The notes beneath the pieces are model-generated. The model made no database searches. It had not been told where the DNA came from and saw only the letters and a list, made by a program, of their open reading frames with translations. Shown here in pieces: positions 26,372-35,593 of a DNA stretch of 64,000 bases (position 1 is its first letter; each line of letters opens with the position of its first letter). Position numbers and translations under genes: made by a program. The DNA is taken from NCBI GenBank assembly GCA_016841875.1, contig JAENYG010000003.1, forward strand, positions 1 to 64,000, written 5' to 3'. Origin of the DNA: Syntrophomonas sp. Lineage in GTDB: Bacteria > Bacillota > Syntrophomonadia > Syntrophomonadales > Syntrophomonadaceae.

Positions 26372-26851
26372 ATGGCAAAAAAAAGAACCTTCAGGAGCTT
26401 CGGCCAGTTCTGGCAGGAACTGTTTTTCATATTTAAAAACCGTAAACAGATCAGGTCAGCGATGCGAAATAGTCATATCTCGCTAGCCTTCCGGGAGCGG
26501 CTTATGCTGGCGGTGACCTCAGTTAATGATTGCCGTTATTGTTCTTATTATCATACCCAGCTGGCTTTGCAAGAAGGTATAAGCGGCGATGAAGCCAGTA
26601 AACTTTTGCAGGGCAGCTTTGAGAATTGTCCGCCTGAAGAAGCTCCAGCCCTGCTGTATGCGCAGCACTGGGCGGAAAGCGATGGCAACCCCAACAGTGA
26701 AGCTGTTGGGAGAATCATTGATAATTACGGTGAACAGACCCTGCATGACATCGATATACTTCTGCATATGATCAGGATGGGTAATTACATGGGGAATGCA
26801 GTAGATATTATCCGCGAGCGGTTAACATTTAGAAAAAAACACCACCGTTGA
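26372..26851 (+). CDS. carboxymuconolactone decarboxylase/AhpD-like protein
   Basis: A 159-residue helical protein of the CMD/AhpD superfamily. The redox motif CRYCSYYH (CxxCxxxH) lies near residue 53, preceded by LRERLMLAVTSVND-like FRERLMLAVTSVND. This is the pattern of AhpD-type alkylhydroperoxidases that use a cysteine pair against peroxides. A true decarboxylase role is unlikely with this motif. I start it at ATG 26372 because AAAGGAG lies nine bases upstream; the frame opens at TTG 26366. It stands alone. Confidence 0.85.
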   Translation: MAKKRTFRSFGQFWQELFFIFKNRKQIRSAMRNSHISLAFRERLMLAVTSVNDCRYCSYYHTQLALQEGISGDEASKLLQGSFENCPPEEAPALLYAQHWAESDGNPNSEAVGRIIDNYGEQTLHDIDILLHMIRMGNYMGNAVDIIRERLTFRKKHHR

Positions 26852-27019
26852 TTATCTCAAGGACGTTTTATCTGACACTTAAAGCAGGGATAATATCTTG
26901 AATAATAGTGAAGGGGTATAAGCGTTTTTCTTCTATGTAATGACTATATAGTTTTCTTAACAATCTCGGTAAAAGCAGATATAGATATTATAATAAAAAC
27001 AGACACCCCATATAAAGGA

Positions 27020-28969
27020 TTGATTGTTATCATCAATAAAAATATTGCTTTAAAGAATAGATTGATGCGCGCTATGGCGATTGCTGCGATTCTTATTATG
27101 TGTACTTTGCTTTTATCATCTTGCACATCTGAAAATACAAGTGAATCCAACAATCAAAGTGAATCTCAAAATACAAATAAATCTAACAGCTCCATCAGCA
27201 GATTTTTTGCTGAATATGACGCTAATAATAATGAAGATTCCAGCTGGAACAGCTCCGAAACGACCAATATATTATTAAAAGGCAATTCGATAACTCTGGA
27301 CGGAACTGGTGCGGCGGTTGAAGGCAGTACCGTTACTATATTATCGGGAGGAACCTACAGCATAAATGGCACCTTGAATGACGGACAGATAATAGTAAAT
27401 ACAGTAGACAAACAGGTTGTTAAGCTGGTTTTGAATGAAGCGGATATTAGCTGTTCTTACAGCGCTCCTATTTATGTCTTAAAAGCAGAAAAAGCAATTA
27501 TCATCCTGGCAGGTGGAACTGACAACCGAATAACTGATGGAGATTCATATGTATATTTATTAGAAGATTCGCAATCGGACGAACCAGATGCCGCAATTTT
27601 CAGCAAATGTGATTTGATTATAAATAACAGCGGCTCACTGACAGTAGATGCCAACTACAAGGATGGCATTACCAGTAAGGATAAACTTATAATCACCGTA
27701 GCTAATATCACGGTCAATTCTATTGCTGATGGTATCAGGGGCAGAGACTGTATTGCTGCCCGGGATGCGAATATCACAGTGAATGCAAAAGGTGATGGTC
27801 TAAAATCCAATAATGATGAGGACGCTGAAAAAGGATTTATTATCCTGGAGAATAACACCATAGATATAACAGCCGGAGAAGATGGTGTTCAAGCCGAAAC
27901 CAATCTATTAATAAATGGTGGGAAGATGACTATATCTTCCGGCGGAGGCAGCGGCGATAGTGTTAGCAGTTTCCCAACAGATAACCGTATGCTAAATAAC
28001 TTTAATAACGATGACAGTGATTCCGTCAGCACCAAGGGAATAAAAGCGGGTGTTGATCTAACCATTGAGGGCGGTACATTCAATATAGATTCTGCCGATG
28101 ATTCCATCCATTCCAATGACAGCCTGACCATTAACGGCGGAGATATAACAGTTTCCTCCGGAGATGATGGCATTCATGCAGATTATACTCTGGCAATCAA
28201 TGGTGGAGACATAAACATCACCCAATCCTATGAAGGGATCGAAAGCGCGGTTATCACCCTTAACGATGGTAACCTTCACATTGTATCCAGCGATGACGGA
28301 ATAAATGTTGCCGGAGGAAATGACAATTCCGGAATGGGAGGACGTCCAGGGCAGGACGCCTTTAATACTTCCAGCAATCAATATCTTAATATTAATGGCG
28401 GATATATTGCAGTTGAAGCCAGGGGTGATGGCATTGATGTAAACGGTCCCGTCATTATGACCGATGGGGTTGTGATCGTGAACGGCCCAACCAGCGATGG
28501 CAATGGAGCACTGGATTACACTGGTTCCTTCCAAGTAACCGGCGGCTATCTCGTAGCAGCAGGCAGCGCGGGCATGGCCCAGGCACCAGACCAATCATCC
28601 ACTCAGAATTCAGTAATAATAAACTTTACGTCAGCAATGGCAGCAGGTACCATAGTTCATATTGAAAACGATAAAGGCGAAGAAGTGCTTACTTTTGCAC
28701 CCACAAAGCAATTTCAGAATCTGGTTTTATGCTCAGCAGAGTTGGAAACCGGTGCCACTTACAATATTTACTATGGAGGCAGCTCAACCGGTACAGTTAA
28801 AGACAGTTTGTACTCAGGCGGCACATATACTCCCGGCACTAAATATGAGAGCTTTGCCATTTCCGACATGGTAAGCAGTGTGGGTTCATACACCAACAAC
28901 AGAATGGGAGGCGGCGGAGGAGTCCAGCCAGGAGGAAGAACAAAGGACAGGAGAGCTCCGGGGCAATAG
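27020..28969 (+). CDS. beta-helix carbohydrate-binding lipoprotein (DUF4353, Cthe_2159-like)
   Basis: A 649-residue secreted lipoprotein. The lipobox LLLSSC lies near residue 35. A polar Asn/Ser linker leads into repeated parallel beta-helix turns, each with patterns such as INGGDITVSSGDDGIHAD and IEGGTFNIDSADDSIHSND, spaced at roughly 20-25 residues. This is the DUF4353 family; Cthe_2159 binds polygalacturonate and cellulose. The C-terminus is Gly-rich (MGGGGGVQPGGR). The start is uncertain: TTG 27020 abuts AAAGGA, while TTG 27062 or ATG 27065 would leave a shorter signal peptide. It should sit on the cell surface. Confidence 0.85.
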   Translation: MIVIINKNIALKNRLMRAMAIAAILIMCTLLLSSCTSENTSESNNQSESQNTNKSNSSISRFFAEYDANNNEDSSWNSSETTNILLKGNSITLDGTGAAVEGSTVTILSGGTYSINGTLNDGQIIVNTVDKQVVKLVLNEADISCSYSAPIYVLKAEKAIIILAGGTDNRITDGDSYVYLLEDSQSDEPDAAIFSKCDLIINNSGSLTVDANYKDGITSKDKLIITVANITVNSIADGIRGRDCIAARDANITVNAKGDGLKSNNDEDAEKGFIILENNTIDITAGEDGVQAETNLLINGGKMTISSGGGSGDSVSSFPTDNRMLNNFNNDDSDSVSTKGIKAGVDLTIEGGTFNIDSADDSIHSNDSLTINGGDITVSSGDDGIHADYTLAINGGDINITQSYEGIESAVITLNDGNLHIVSSDDGINVAGGNDNSGMGGRPGQDAFNTSSNQYLNINGGYIAVEARGDGIDVNGPVIMTDGVVIVNGPTSDGNGALDYTGSFQVTGGYLVAAGSAGMAQAPDQSSTQNSVIINFTSAMAAGTIVHIENDKGEEVLTFAPTKQFQNLVLCSAELETGATYNIYYGGSSTGTVKDSLYSGGTYTPGTKYESFAISDMVSSVGSYTNNRMGGGGGVQPGGRTKDRRAPGQ

Positions 28970-28980
28970 GTAATTGTCGG

Positions 28981-29145
28981 ACATTGGCAAAATATAAGCA
29001 AATATAAAGAAATAACAGCATAATTTTACCGACATTAGACTGCAGACAAATCTACAGGCCGATAACATAGGAACCGTCGGAGGTTGTAGACCTTTAAGAT
29101 CAGCCCTAACAAGCGACATAATATAAGCAAAAATAAAGAAATGGC
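28981..29145. repeat. paired 25-base repeat element, copy 1
   Basis: The 25-mer beginning ATATAAGCAAATATAAAG occurs at 28992-29016 and, with two changes, at 29121-29145, 129 bases apart. The whole stretch, including ACATTGGCAA upstream and CAGACAAAT... within, is similar to the element at 31016-31180. The repeat begins just after the DUF4353 stop. Confidence 0.75.
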
Positions 29146-29180
29146 AACGTTGCCACGAAACGTTTGCCATTTCATTTTGT
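29138..29180 (+). terminator. hairpin with T-rich tail downstream of the beta-helix gene
   Basis: GAAATGGCAACGTT pairs with AACGTTTGCCATTTC with one bulged base, followed by ATTTTGT. It overlaps the end of the second 25-mer of the repeat element. Confidence 0.6.
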
Positions 29181-29493
29181 AACAGATCAATTACTCCCCA
29201 ATTAGTTTGTTGTATTATAAACAATTACCAGTGAATTACAAGGAAATAATTAACATAATGTAGAAAGGGTTAAATCATAAGAACCTCAGTTATGAAATAC
29301 ATGCAGTATTCCAGATAATTTGGATAGATTCCTAAGGTAGTAATAAATACGATGTGCCGTTTTCTAATAGAACGTCTAATAGCGGCTAATGCCTAGAATA
29401 GACAATTGCAACGAGATGAAGCCTCATGCAATTATATGCAGTTTAATAACTCTAATCTTTGGTTTTATACTCTAAACCGGTAAAGGAGTCATA
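29181..29493. other. intergenic region, nothing recognised
   Basis: 313 AT-rich bases with no frame worth calling. AAAGGAG at its end is the ribosome site of the broken E2 gene. Confidence 0.5.
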
Positions 29494-30042
29494 ATGAAAA
29501 ATATGCGTAAAATACGAGATAGTGAGCTGATATCGTTTCCGGACAGTCGAGTTTCTACCATAGATGTTTGTGAGTTAGGCTTAAATAAACACCATATGAA
29601 AGCTTTGCTTGAAATCGATGTAACAGATGCCAGGGATATATTTAGAAGGATAAAGGAGAGAGATGGAGCGAGCCTATCTTTTACAGCATGGCTTGTTAAA
29701 TGCATCAGCACTGCAGTTGGCGAGTATAGAGAGGCGAATGCTTATTTATAGAACAGCAAAACCATGCTTATCTTTAATGATATCGATATCTCAATTACTG
29801 TAGAGAAGAAATATAGCGACTTAAATGTTCCACTACCCTATGTAATACGAGATACCAACAACAAAAGCATATTAGACATTCATCATGAAATAAGGAAAGC
29901 CAAAAAAGATACAGCAGAGGATGGTAATGTTGTAATCGGGTAACTCTAGTGGATTAAACGTTTAAAATACGGTCTTACGTTGGAGGTCAGCCAGGCAGAG
30001 GATAAAAAGGAGGAAGAACCAGAATCTCCCGATGAATCATGA
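29494..30042 (+). pseudogene. 2-oxoacid dehydrogenase E2-like acyltransferase, broken
   Basis: The first 85 codons read as the catalytic-domain start of E2-type acyltransferases (FPDSRVSTIDVCELGLNKHHM, EIDVTDARDIFRRIKER, LSFTAWLVKCISTAVGEY, NAYL) and stop at TAG 29749. The same frame continues KTMLIFNDIDISITVEKKYSDL and VPLPYVIRDTNNKSILDIHHEIRKAKK to TAA 29943, which is the expected next part of the family. After that only a stray WIKRLKYGL in another frame and a Glu-rich tail remain; the active-site HxxxD region is missing. An intact ribosome site precedes the ATG, so decay is recent. Confidence 0.85.
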
Positions 30043-30086
30043 AAGTGCCTCATTGGGGATATTGCTGAGGAGGTGGAAGCATAAGT

Positions 30087-30872
30087 ATGATTATTGAGGA
30101 TTTAACTCCGGAGCATAAGAAGTTATACTGCGTCTGCTTAGAAGATTGGTCCGATGAGATGAAAGAAGCTGGCGATCATAAAGAAAAATGGTATCACTCC
30201 ATGAAGGATAACGGCCTGAGAGTTAAGTTGGCGAGAGACGATAATGGGGAAATAGGCGGAATGATTCAATATATCCCGATTGAGCATTCCTTCGCAGAAG
30301 GTAAAGATCTATACTTTGTAAATTGCATATGGGTGCATGGACATGAACAGGGAAGAGGTAATTTTCAAAAGAAAGGTCTGGGCAAGGCCTTGATTGAAGC
30401 TGCCGAAGAGGATGTAAAAATGCTGGGAGCAAAAGGGATTGCAGCCTGGGGAGTGATATTGCCATTCTTCATGAAGGGATCCTGGTTTAAAAAGCAGGGA
30501 TATAAAACTGCTGACCGGCAGGGGATACAAGTTCTTTTATGGAAAACCTTTGCTGAGGACGCCATTCTGCCCAAATGGATACGTCAGCAAAAGAAGCCGA
30601 GTATCAAACCTGGTAAAGTAACAGTTTCAGCATTTATTAATGGATGGTGTCCAGCACAAAATATCGTATTTGAAAGAGCGAAAAGGGCTTCAACAGAGTT
30701 CGGAGACAAGGTGATATTTCAAGAATATGATACTTCTGATCGAGCAACTTTTCTTGAATGGGGAATATCGGACGCGTTGTTTGTTGATAAAAAAGAAGTG
30801 TGGACCGGCCCTCCCCCTTCATACGAAAAGATAACAAGTATAATTGAAAAGAGAGTACGAAAATTAAAATAG
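30087..30872 (+). CDS. GNAT acetyltransferase with C-terminal YoaP-like thioredoxin-fold domain
   Basis: A 261-residue two-domain protein. Residues 1-165 are a GNAT domain with the acetyl-CoA loop region FQKKGLGKALIEAAEEDVKMLG and KGSWFKKQGYKTADR. Residues about 180-260 form a small thioredoxin-like domain with NGWCPAQN in the position of the redox loop, followed by GDKVIFQEYDTSDRATFLEWGISDALFVD. Bacillus YoaP has the same arrangement. The acceptor substrate is unknown. The motif has a single Cys, so disulfide exchange is doubtful. ATG start; GGAGGTGG upstream. It follows the E2 remnant. Confidence 0.85.
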   Translation: MIIEDLTPEHKKLYCVCLEDWSDEMKEAGDHKEKWYHSMKDNGLRVKLARDDNGEIGGMIQYIPIEHSFAEGKDLYFVNCIWVHGHEQGRGNFQKKGLGKALIEAAEEDVKMLGAKGIAAWGVILPFFMKGSWFKKQGYKTADRQGIQVLLWKTFAEDAILPKWIRQQKKPSIKPGKVTVSAFINGWCPAQNIVFERAKRASTEFGDKVIFQEYDTSDRATFLEWGISDALFVDKKEVWTGPPPSYEKITSIIEKRVRKLK

Positions 30873-31015
30873 TGCGGATAGTGATTCTAAGAGACGTCGG
30901 CGGTGGTCAGCCTGGCAGGGGACCAAGAGATAGCAAGCCCCATAGAGAGTAGCAACTGTGAGTATTGGGGAGTGCAAGTTCAGTTTGCGACAATGGACAG
31001 GAGAGGCATGTCGAA
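30873..31015. other. intergenic remnant with a gene-tail-like sequence
   Basis: CGGTGGTCAGCCTGGCAG at 30901-30918 could encode GGQPGR, as could a similar stretch at 29981-30002, and both resemble the Gly-rich end of the DUF4353 gene (VQPGGR). GCCCCATA and TATTGGGG at about 30939-30980 can pair. I see no intact gene. Confidence 0.35.
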
Positions 31016-31180
31016 CATTGACAATATATAAGCAAATATAAAGAAATAGCCATCATTTTGCTAGCATCAAACTATAGACAAAGTCGATAAGATGACGACA
31101 TTAGGCCCATCCGGGGTTAGAGACCATTAAGGGGTCAATTCCAATAATCAACATTATATAAGCATAAATAAAGAAATGGC
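31016..31180. repeat. paired 25-base repeat element, copy 2
   Basis: The 25-mer occurs at 31026-31050 and, with changes, at 31156-31180, 130 bases apart, closely matching the 129-base spacing of copy 1. The upstream GGACAGGAGAG and ACATTG are shared with copy 1. It lies between the GNAT and DUF3795 genes. Confidence 0.75.
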
Positions 31181-31259
31181 ATCATTGAGGTCGGTAAATA
31201 ATACGCAGCCGGGATAATAACATCCCGAATTAAAAAGGCCATCAAGGAGTAAATCTATC

Positions 31260-31601
31260 ATGTCTATCGAAGAAATAGGTTGCTGTGGAGCATATTGCAG
31301 AACATGCCGGGGCTTCATTGAGAAAGCCTGTCAGGGCTGTAAAATAGGGTACCGGCATGGTGGAAGAGATATCAGCAAGGCTAAATGCAAGATGAAAGTA
31401 TGCTGCATAAAAAAAGAACAAAATTCCTGTGCGGATTGCGCAGAATATCCCGTATGTACTATAATCCAAGATTTCCATAATAAAAACGGTTACAAATATT
31501 CTAAGTACAGACAGGCTGTCGAATTCATAAGAAATAACGGATATGATCAATTTATTGAAATTGCAGATAAATGGAAAAATGCCTACGGTAAGTATGTGTA
31601 A
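31260..31601 (+). CDS. DUF3795 cysteine-rich protein
   Basis: A 113-residue protein with eleven or more Cys. The order GCCGAYCRTCRGF, CQGCKIG, AKCKMKVCC, CADCAEYPVC is the DUF3795 pattern, which suggests a zinc or iron-sulphur binding fold. The C-terminal part is helical. Members are common in anaerobes and their function is unknown. ATG start with AAGGAG upstream. It lies 80 bases past the repeat element. Confidence 0.88.
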   Translation: MSIEEIGCCGAYCRTCRGFIEKACQGCKIGYRHGGRDISKAKCKMKVCCIKKEQNSCADCAEYPVCTIIQDFHNKNGYKYSKYRQAVEFIRNNGYDQFIEIADKWKNAYGKYV

Positions 31602-31675
31602 CTACCAATTATACATGTTAGCAGTTAAACACCCAGTGATGTTTGGCTGCGGCAGAAAATAAGAAAGGTTTTTTT

Positions 31676-33436
31676 ATGTTTAATAAAATTATGATCCTGG
31701 TCCTGATTGTGCTCCTGCTGGCACCAGCTGCAGGATGTAATAAAAGTTCTACGGATTCTAATATACAGGATATCGAAAACCCTAAACAGGCGGAAAACCT
31801 GGAATACGAGGAGATAACTGATCCAGCTGAACTTGAACAGCTCTGGCAGGAATACCTATATGATTCCATTACTACTGTAGGCAACACCCGAGAGTTCAAC
31901 TCCGCTCAGGAAATAGATCCGCTCAATGTAGCTAAGTACTGCTGGTTTAAGTATGTGGAAGCATACGGCAAGGAAAGCTTGGAGTTGGCTGGTGAGGGTA
32001 GTACCTCGCGGCTATTTCCATTGGATACCGTTCTGGAATATGCCCAGCGCTATTTTGATCTGACCAGTCTTGATGTTTCCAATATTAAGGCGCACTCCTA
32101 TGACCAGCAAAAACAAGCCTTTCTTTTTAACCTTGGCTCTGATGACCGAAACACCCCTTCATATAATGCTGGCAACCCATGGGGTATTTACCTGGATAAG
32201 GTTACAAGAAACAATGATGGCACGATCACAGCCGTATTAATAAACTATGGACCAGGTCAGACCGAACGTATCGATTATACTGAGACTTACACCTTAAAGC
32301 AGCGGGAAGACGGCAGTCTGTACTTTGTAAATGGCAGGCGGGTTTATATAAATAACCATCTCGTTACGATAACAGGCCATTATCAGCGCTTTGATAAAAT
32401 CATAGGCTTTGAAGGAAATATGCAAGAACTGTCCATGTTGGGGGAGCTTAACGGCCTGTTGATTTTGGCCTATACACCTTATGACCAAGAAAAAACGGCT
32501 TCCCTGATGCTGGTTGATCCTGAAACCATGAAAGTGGAGAAGCAGCTTGAAGTAAGCGCGAACTTTGCGGCTGCTGATATAAGTCTGGTCGGGGATAGTA
32601 TTGTAATCCGGCTGAATGATAGAATAATAAGCGTTGATAAAACCCTTGCCCAATCGGATGAGGTTTCGCTGCCAGCAGCAATCACAGAGAAAATAAACAG
32701 GGAACCCCGTTATGATAAAAAAGGTAATAATGATATTTACTTTGGCGGGTACGACGTATCCAGTGATAAGAAAAGATATGTTTATACCGATGAAACCGGA
32801 GTTAAACTGTTGAATACTGCTGATAACAGTGAAAAACTGCTTGCCCCAACACCAGCGATTACCAGCAGAAGCTTTCAGTACATTTCCTATTATAATAGCC
32901 CCCGGTTTGTGGCCCATGAGCAAAAGGTTATAACCACCATGATAGGTTATGAAAGTGCCATGAATTATACCCTGTGCGACCTGGAAAGCGGAGCGGTAAA
33001 AACTTATGAAATCACTTCCGAAAGCTCTTCCACCTGCTTCATCCGATATGATACCGGTTTGCTGGAGGTTAATACCCCTATATATAACCGTGAAAAACAA
33101 AGCAGTGAATACAATACCTATTATCTGGATTTTAGAACCGGGGAATTTGAGCAGATTGTTCTTACCGAACCCGGTGATACAGGAGATATCAGGATGCCTT
33201 ACCATTGTTATGTCGGTCAAGGCTATTCAGCCTTTATTACCTACAACACCGACTATGATGACAACGCCAACAATATGTTCTATCTTAACCAATTGAACCT
33301 GAATACATTGCTTATCGAGACCCAAATTATATCTATCAAGGCAGCCGAAACTCATATTCTGGGTGTACTGGCTGATGGGCGGATCGTGTTTTGGTATAAC
33401 TATAATCCCAGTGAAAACGGGATCTGCATAACATAA
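31676..33436 (+). CDS. large lipoprotein of unknown function, possible beta-propeller
   Basis: A 586-residue lipoprotein. I start it at ATG 31676 with AAAGG upstream; the frame opens at TTG 31643. The signal peptide ends in the lipobox PAAGC (Cys 20). Residues about 55-200 form a domain with LEQLWQEYLYDSITTVGNT. From about 240 to the end, repeating strands such as NGLLILAYTPYDQEKTASLML, DISLVGDSIVIRLNDRIISVD and RYVYTDETGVKLLN look like a beta-propeller. I do not recognise a family name. It faces the outside of the cell. Next gene is a GH18 protein. Confidence 0.7.
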   Translation: MFNKIMILVLIVLLLAPAAGCNKSSTDSNIQDIENPKQAENLEYEEITDPAELEQLWQEYLYDSITTVGNTREFNSAQEIDPLNVAKYCWFKYVEAYGKESLELAGEGSTSRLFPLDTVLEYAQRYFDLTSLDVSNIKAHSYDQQKQAFLFNLGSDDRNTPSYNAGNPWGIYLDKVTRNNDGTITAVLINYGPGQTERIDYTETYTLKQREDGSLYFVNGRRVYINNHLVTITGHYQRFDKIIGFEGNMQELSMLGELNGLLILAYTPYDQEKTASLMLVDPETMKVEKQLEVSANFAAADISLVGDSIVIRLNDRIISVDKTLAQSDEVSLPAAITEKINREPRYDKKGNNDIYFGGYDVSSDKKRYVYTDETGVKLLNTADNSEKLLAPTPAITSRSFQYISYYNSPRFVAHEQKVITTMIGYESAMNYTLCDLESGAVKTYEITSESSSTCFIRYDTGLLEVNTPIYNREKQSSEYNTYYLDFRTGEFEQIVLTEPGDTGDIRMPYHCYVGQGYSAFITYNTDYDDNANNMFYLNQLNLNTLLIETQIISIKAAETHILGVLADGRIVFWYNYNPSENGICIT

Positions 33437-33593
33437 AGGAGCAAGGAGAGAGTTCCTGCTTATATAACGAAATAAATAGGAACCTGTCTGCTTGCTGCCT
33501 CCTGCAATAGATCTCCCGTAAATTCTGGCAGGGATGTGCAAGGTTGTATTACTTTTTGACGTAATAAATAGAATAATCAGGAAAGGTGTTAAG

Positions 33594-34865
33594 ATGAGGA
33601 AGAGAATGAAAGCAGTGCTATGGAGGATATCTGGTTACATATTGATTCTGCTGCTTGTGCTGACCTTACCGGTTATGGCTGCCAATGGTGCCCAGGATAT
33701 CAGCGTAAACATAGATGGACTGAAACTAACCACCGATGTCGCTCCGGTAATCGTAAATGATCGCACTATGGTGCCATTCCGGGCCGTATCCGAAGCATTA
33801 GGCCTTGATGTCAGCTGGGACGCTCAGCGACAGACTGTGGTAGTCAGAGGAGACAGTCTGGTAGTAGAAATGAAAATCGGTACTAAAGAAGCTTATGTGA
33901 ATGGTCTGCCTCAATTTTTGGATTCTGCACCGGTAATCGTATCAGGAAGGACCATGGTACCGCTGCGTTTTGTGGGTGAGACCTTTGGCTGTACTGTACA
34001 ATGGCAGGGAACTACCAGAGAAGTGAGTATTCAGACTCCACCTACGGCGATGGGGGTTACAGGATTCTATGCCCTGGGTGACCAGGAGACCAGCAGTTGG
34101 AATAATCTTTTTGGCAGTTCTTATCCGAATCGGACGCGAGGGAATACGGATATCGTTGATACTATAGCGTTAGGCTGGTATAGCCTGGACGAGCAAGGGA
34201 ACCTTTTAACCCGGAGTGAAACTGGCTGGCAGCGCCCTCAGGGTTGGGAGGACGTGCTTCAAGCGGCGGATGAATACCAGCTGCAAACCGAAATGATAGT
34301 ACATATGACCGATAGCAATACACGTATCCGCAGTTTGATAAGTAATGACGCGGCACTTAATAAAGCGGTTGGGGAGATTGCGGCTGAAGCATCACTATAT
34401 GATGCCGTCAACCTGGATCTAGAGGGACTGGGCTGGAACGATACCCCCGAGGAAGCTGCTCAAGTAAGAAAAGACTTTACTCGCCTGGTTACCGGACTTT
34501 CCGGCCAGTTAAAAAAGTCTGACGTGGAATTGACCCTCTGCCTGCATCCTTCTAATAGTGCTTACCAAGGCTATGATTACCAGGCTCTGGGCAAAGTGGC
34601 CGACCGGATCATTATTATGGCATATGATTATGGCAGCAAGCCAGAACCGGCAAATCTGGTCTATCAGGCCGTTGAGTCAGCGGCAGCCCAGGTTTCACCG
34701 GATAAATTGATCCTGGGTATTTCTCTGCCCAGTGAGAATACTGAAAGTATAAGGACTAAGATAGGTATTGCCAAACGTTTTCAGCTTCAGGGAGTAGCTC
34801 TATGGAGACTGGGGCTGATCTCGGATGATATGTGGAAAGAGATCCGGAACAACATTGCACCCTAA
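33594..34865 (+). CDS. GH18-family protein with copper amine oxidase-like N-terminal domain
   Basis: A 423-residue exported protein; ATG 33594 is chosen for the GGAAAGGTG before it, the frame opening earlier at 33534. A signal peptide or anchor covers about 10-32. Residues about 38-145 hold the copper amine oxidase N-terminal-like domain with its repeated APVIVNDRTMVPFRAVSEALG / APVIVSGRTMVPLRFVGETFG motif, a wall-associated module. Residues 150-423 are GH18; the catalytic DxxDxDxE appears as DAVNLDLE with E277 as the proton donor, and the first Asp positions differ. Relatives in spore formers act on wall or cortex peptidoglycan. Confidence 0.88.
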   Translation: MRKRMKAVLWRISGYILILLLVLTLPVMAANGAQDISVNIDGLKLTTDVAPVIVNDRTMVPFRAVSEALGLDVSWDAQRQTVVVRGDSLVVEMKIGTKEAYVNGLPQFLDSAPVIVSGRTMVPLRFVGETFGCTVQWQGTTREVSIQTPPTAMGVTGFYALGDQETSSWNNLFGSSYPNRTRGNTDIVDTIALGWYSLDEQGNLLTRSETGWQRPQGWEDVLQAADEYQLQTEMIVHMTDSNTRIRSLISNDAALNKAVGEIAAEASLYDAVNLDLEGLGWNDTPEEAAQVRKDFTRLVTGLSGQLKKSDVELTLCLHPSNSAYQGYDYQALGKVADRIIIMAYDYGSKPEPANLVYQAVESAAAQVSPDKLILGISLPSENTESIRTKIGIAKRFQLQGVALWRLGLISDDMWKEIRNNIAP

Positions 34866-34876
34866 GGAGGAAAATA

Positions 34877-35593
34877 ATGCTGAAGGTAGAGCACCTGACC
34901 AAGAAATATGGAAATGTTGTTGCTATAGACGATATCAGTTTTAACATAAAGCATGGTGATATAGTCGGCCTTTTGGGCCCTAATGGAGCCGGTAAAAGTA
35001 CCACCATCAAAACCATTGCCGGGTTACTACGAAAGACTGCCGGCAGCATTACCATTGACAATTATACTAACACTTCCCAGGAAGCCAAGAAGAGGTTTAC
35101 CTATGTACCTGAAGTGCCTGAACTCTACGATATGCTGACTGTGTGGGAACACCTGGTATTTATCGCCTATGCTTACAATGTTCCGGACTTTGAACAGAAA
35201 GCAGAACGCTTGATCGACCGTTATGACCTGTGGGACAAGAAAGATAAATTGGCCAAAGAATTGTCTAAAGGAATGAAACAAAAGGTCTCTATTTGTTGCG
35301 CTCTGTTGCCTGAACCTGATCTTTATCTCTTCGATGAACCGATGATCGGTCTGGACCCCAAGTCGATCAGGGAAACCAAGGTGATTTTTAAAGAGCTGGG
35401 CGAACAGCAGAAGACAGTACTGGTCAGCACCCACTTGCTCGACAGTATCGAAAACCTTTGTGACCGCGTTCTGGTGATGAAAAAAGGGGAAATCATCGTA
35501 GATATGGCTATGGAAGAAATGAAGGAAAAACTGGGGAACAATGAAATCGTATCCCTGGAAGACCTGTTCTTAGAGGTGACCAGGGATGAATGA
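34877..35593 (+). CDS. ABC exporter ATP-binding protein
   Basis: A 238-residue ATPase with Walker A GPNGAGKST, Q-loop region TYVPEVPELYDMLTVWEH, signature LSKGMKQKV and Walker B LYLFDEPMIGLD. It is of the CcmA/BcrA exporter class. The ATG at 34877 has AAGGAGG upstream; the frame opens at 34832. It lies 11 bases after the GH18 gene and overlaps the permease by eight bases, so the three genes are probably one transcript. Confidence 0.93.
   Translation: MLKVEHLTKKYGNVVAIDDISFNIKHGDIVGLLGPNGAGKSTTIKTIAGLLRKTAGSITIDNYTNTSQEAKKRFTYVPEVPELYDMLTVWEHLVFIAYAYNVPDFEQKAERLIDRYDLWDKKDKLAKELSKGMKQKVSICCALLPEPDLYLFDEPMIGLDPKSIRETKVIFKELGEQQKTVLVSTHLLDSIENLCDRVLVMKKGEIIVDMAMEEMKEKLGNNEIVSLEDLFLEVTRDE

Noticed and set aside
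28992-31180. CRISPR array
   Set aside because: Only four copies of the 25-mer in two pairs, spacing about 130 bases, and the intervals are related to each other, so these are not spacers.
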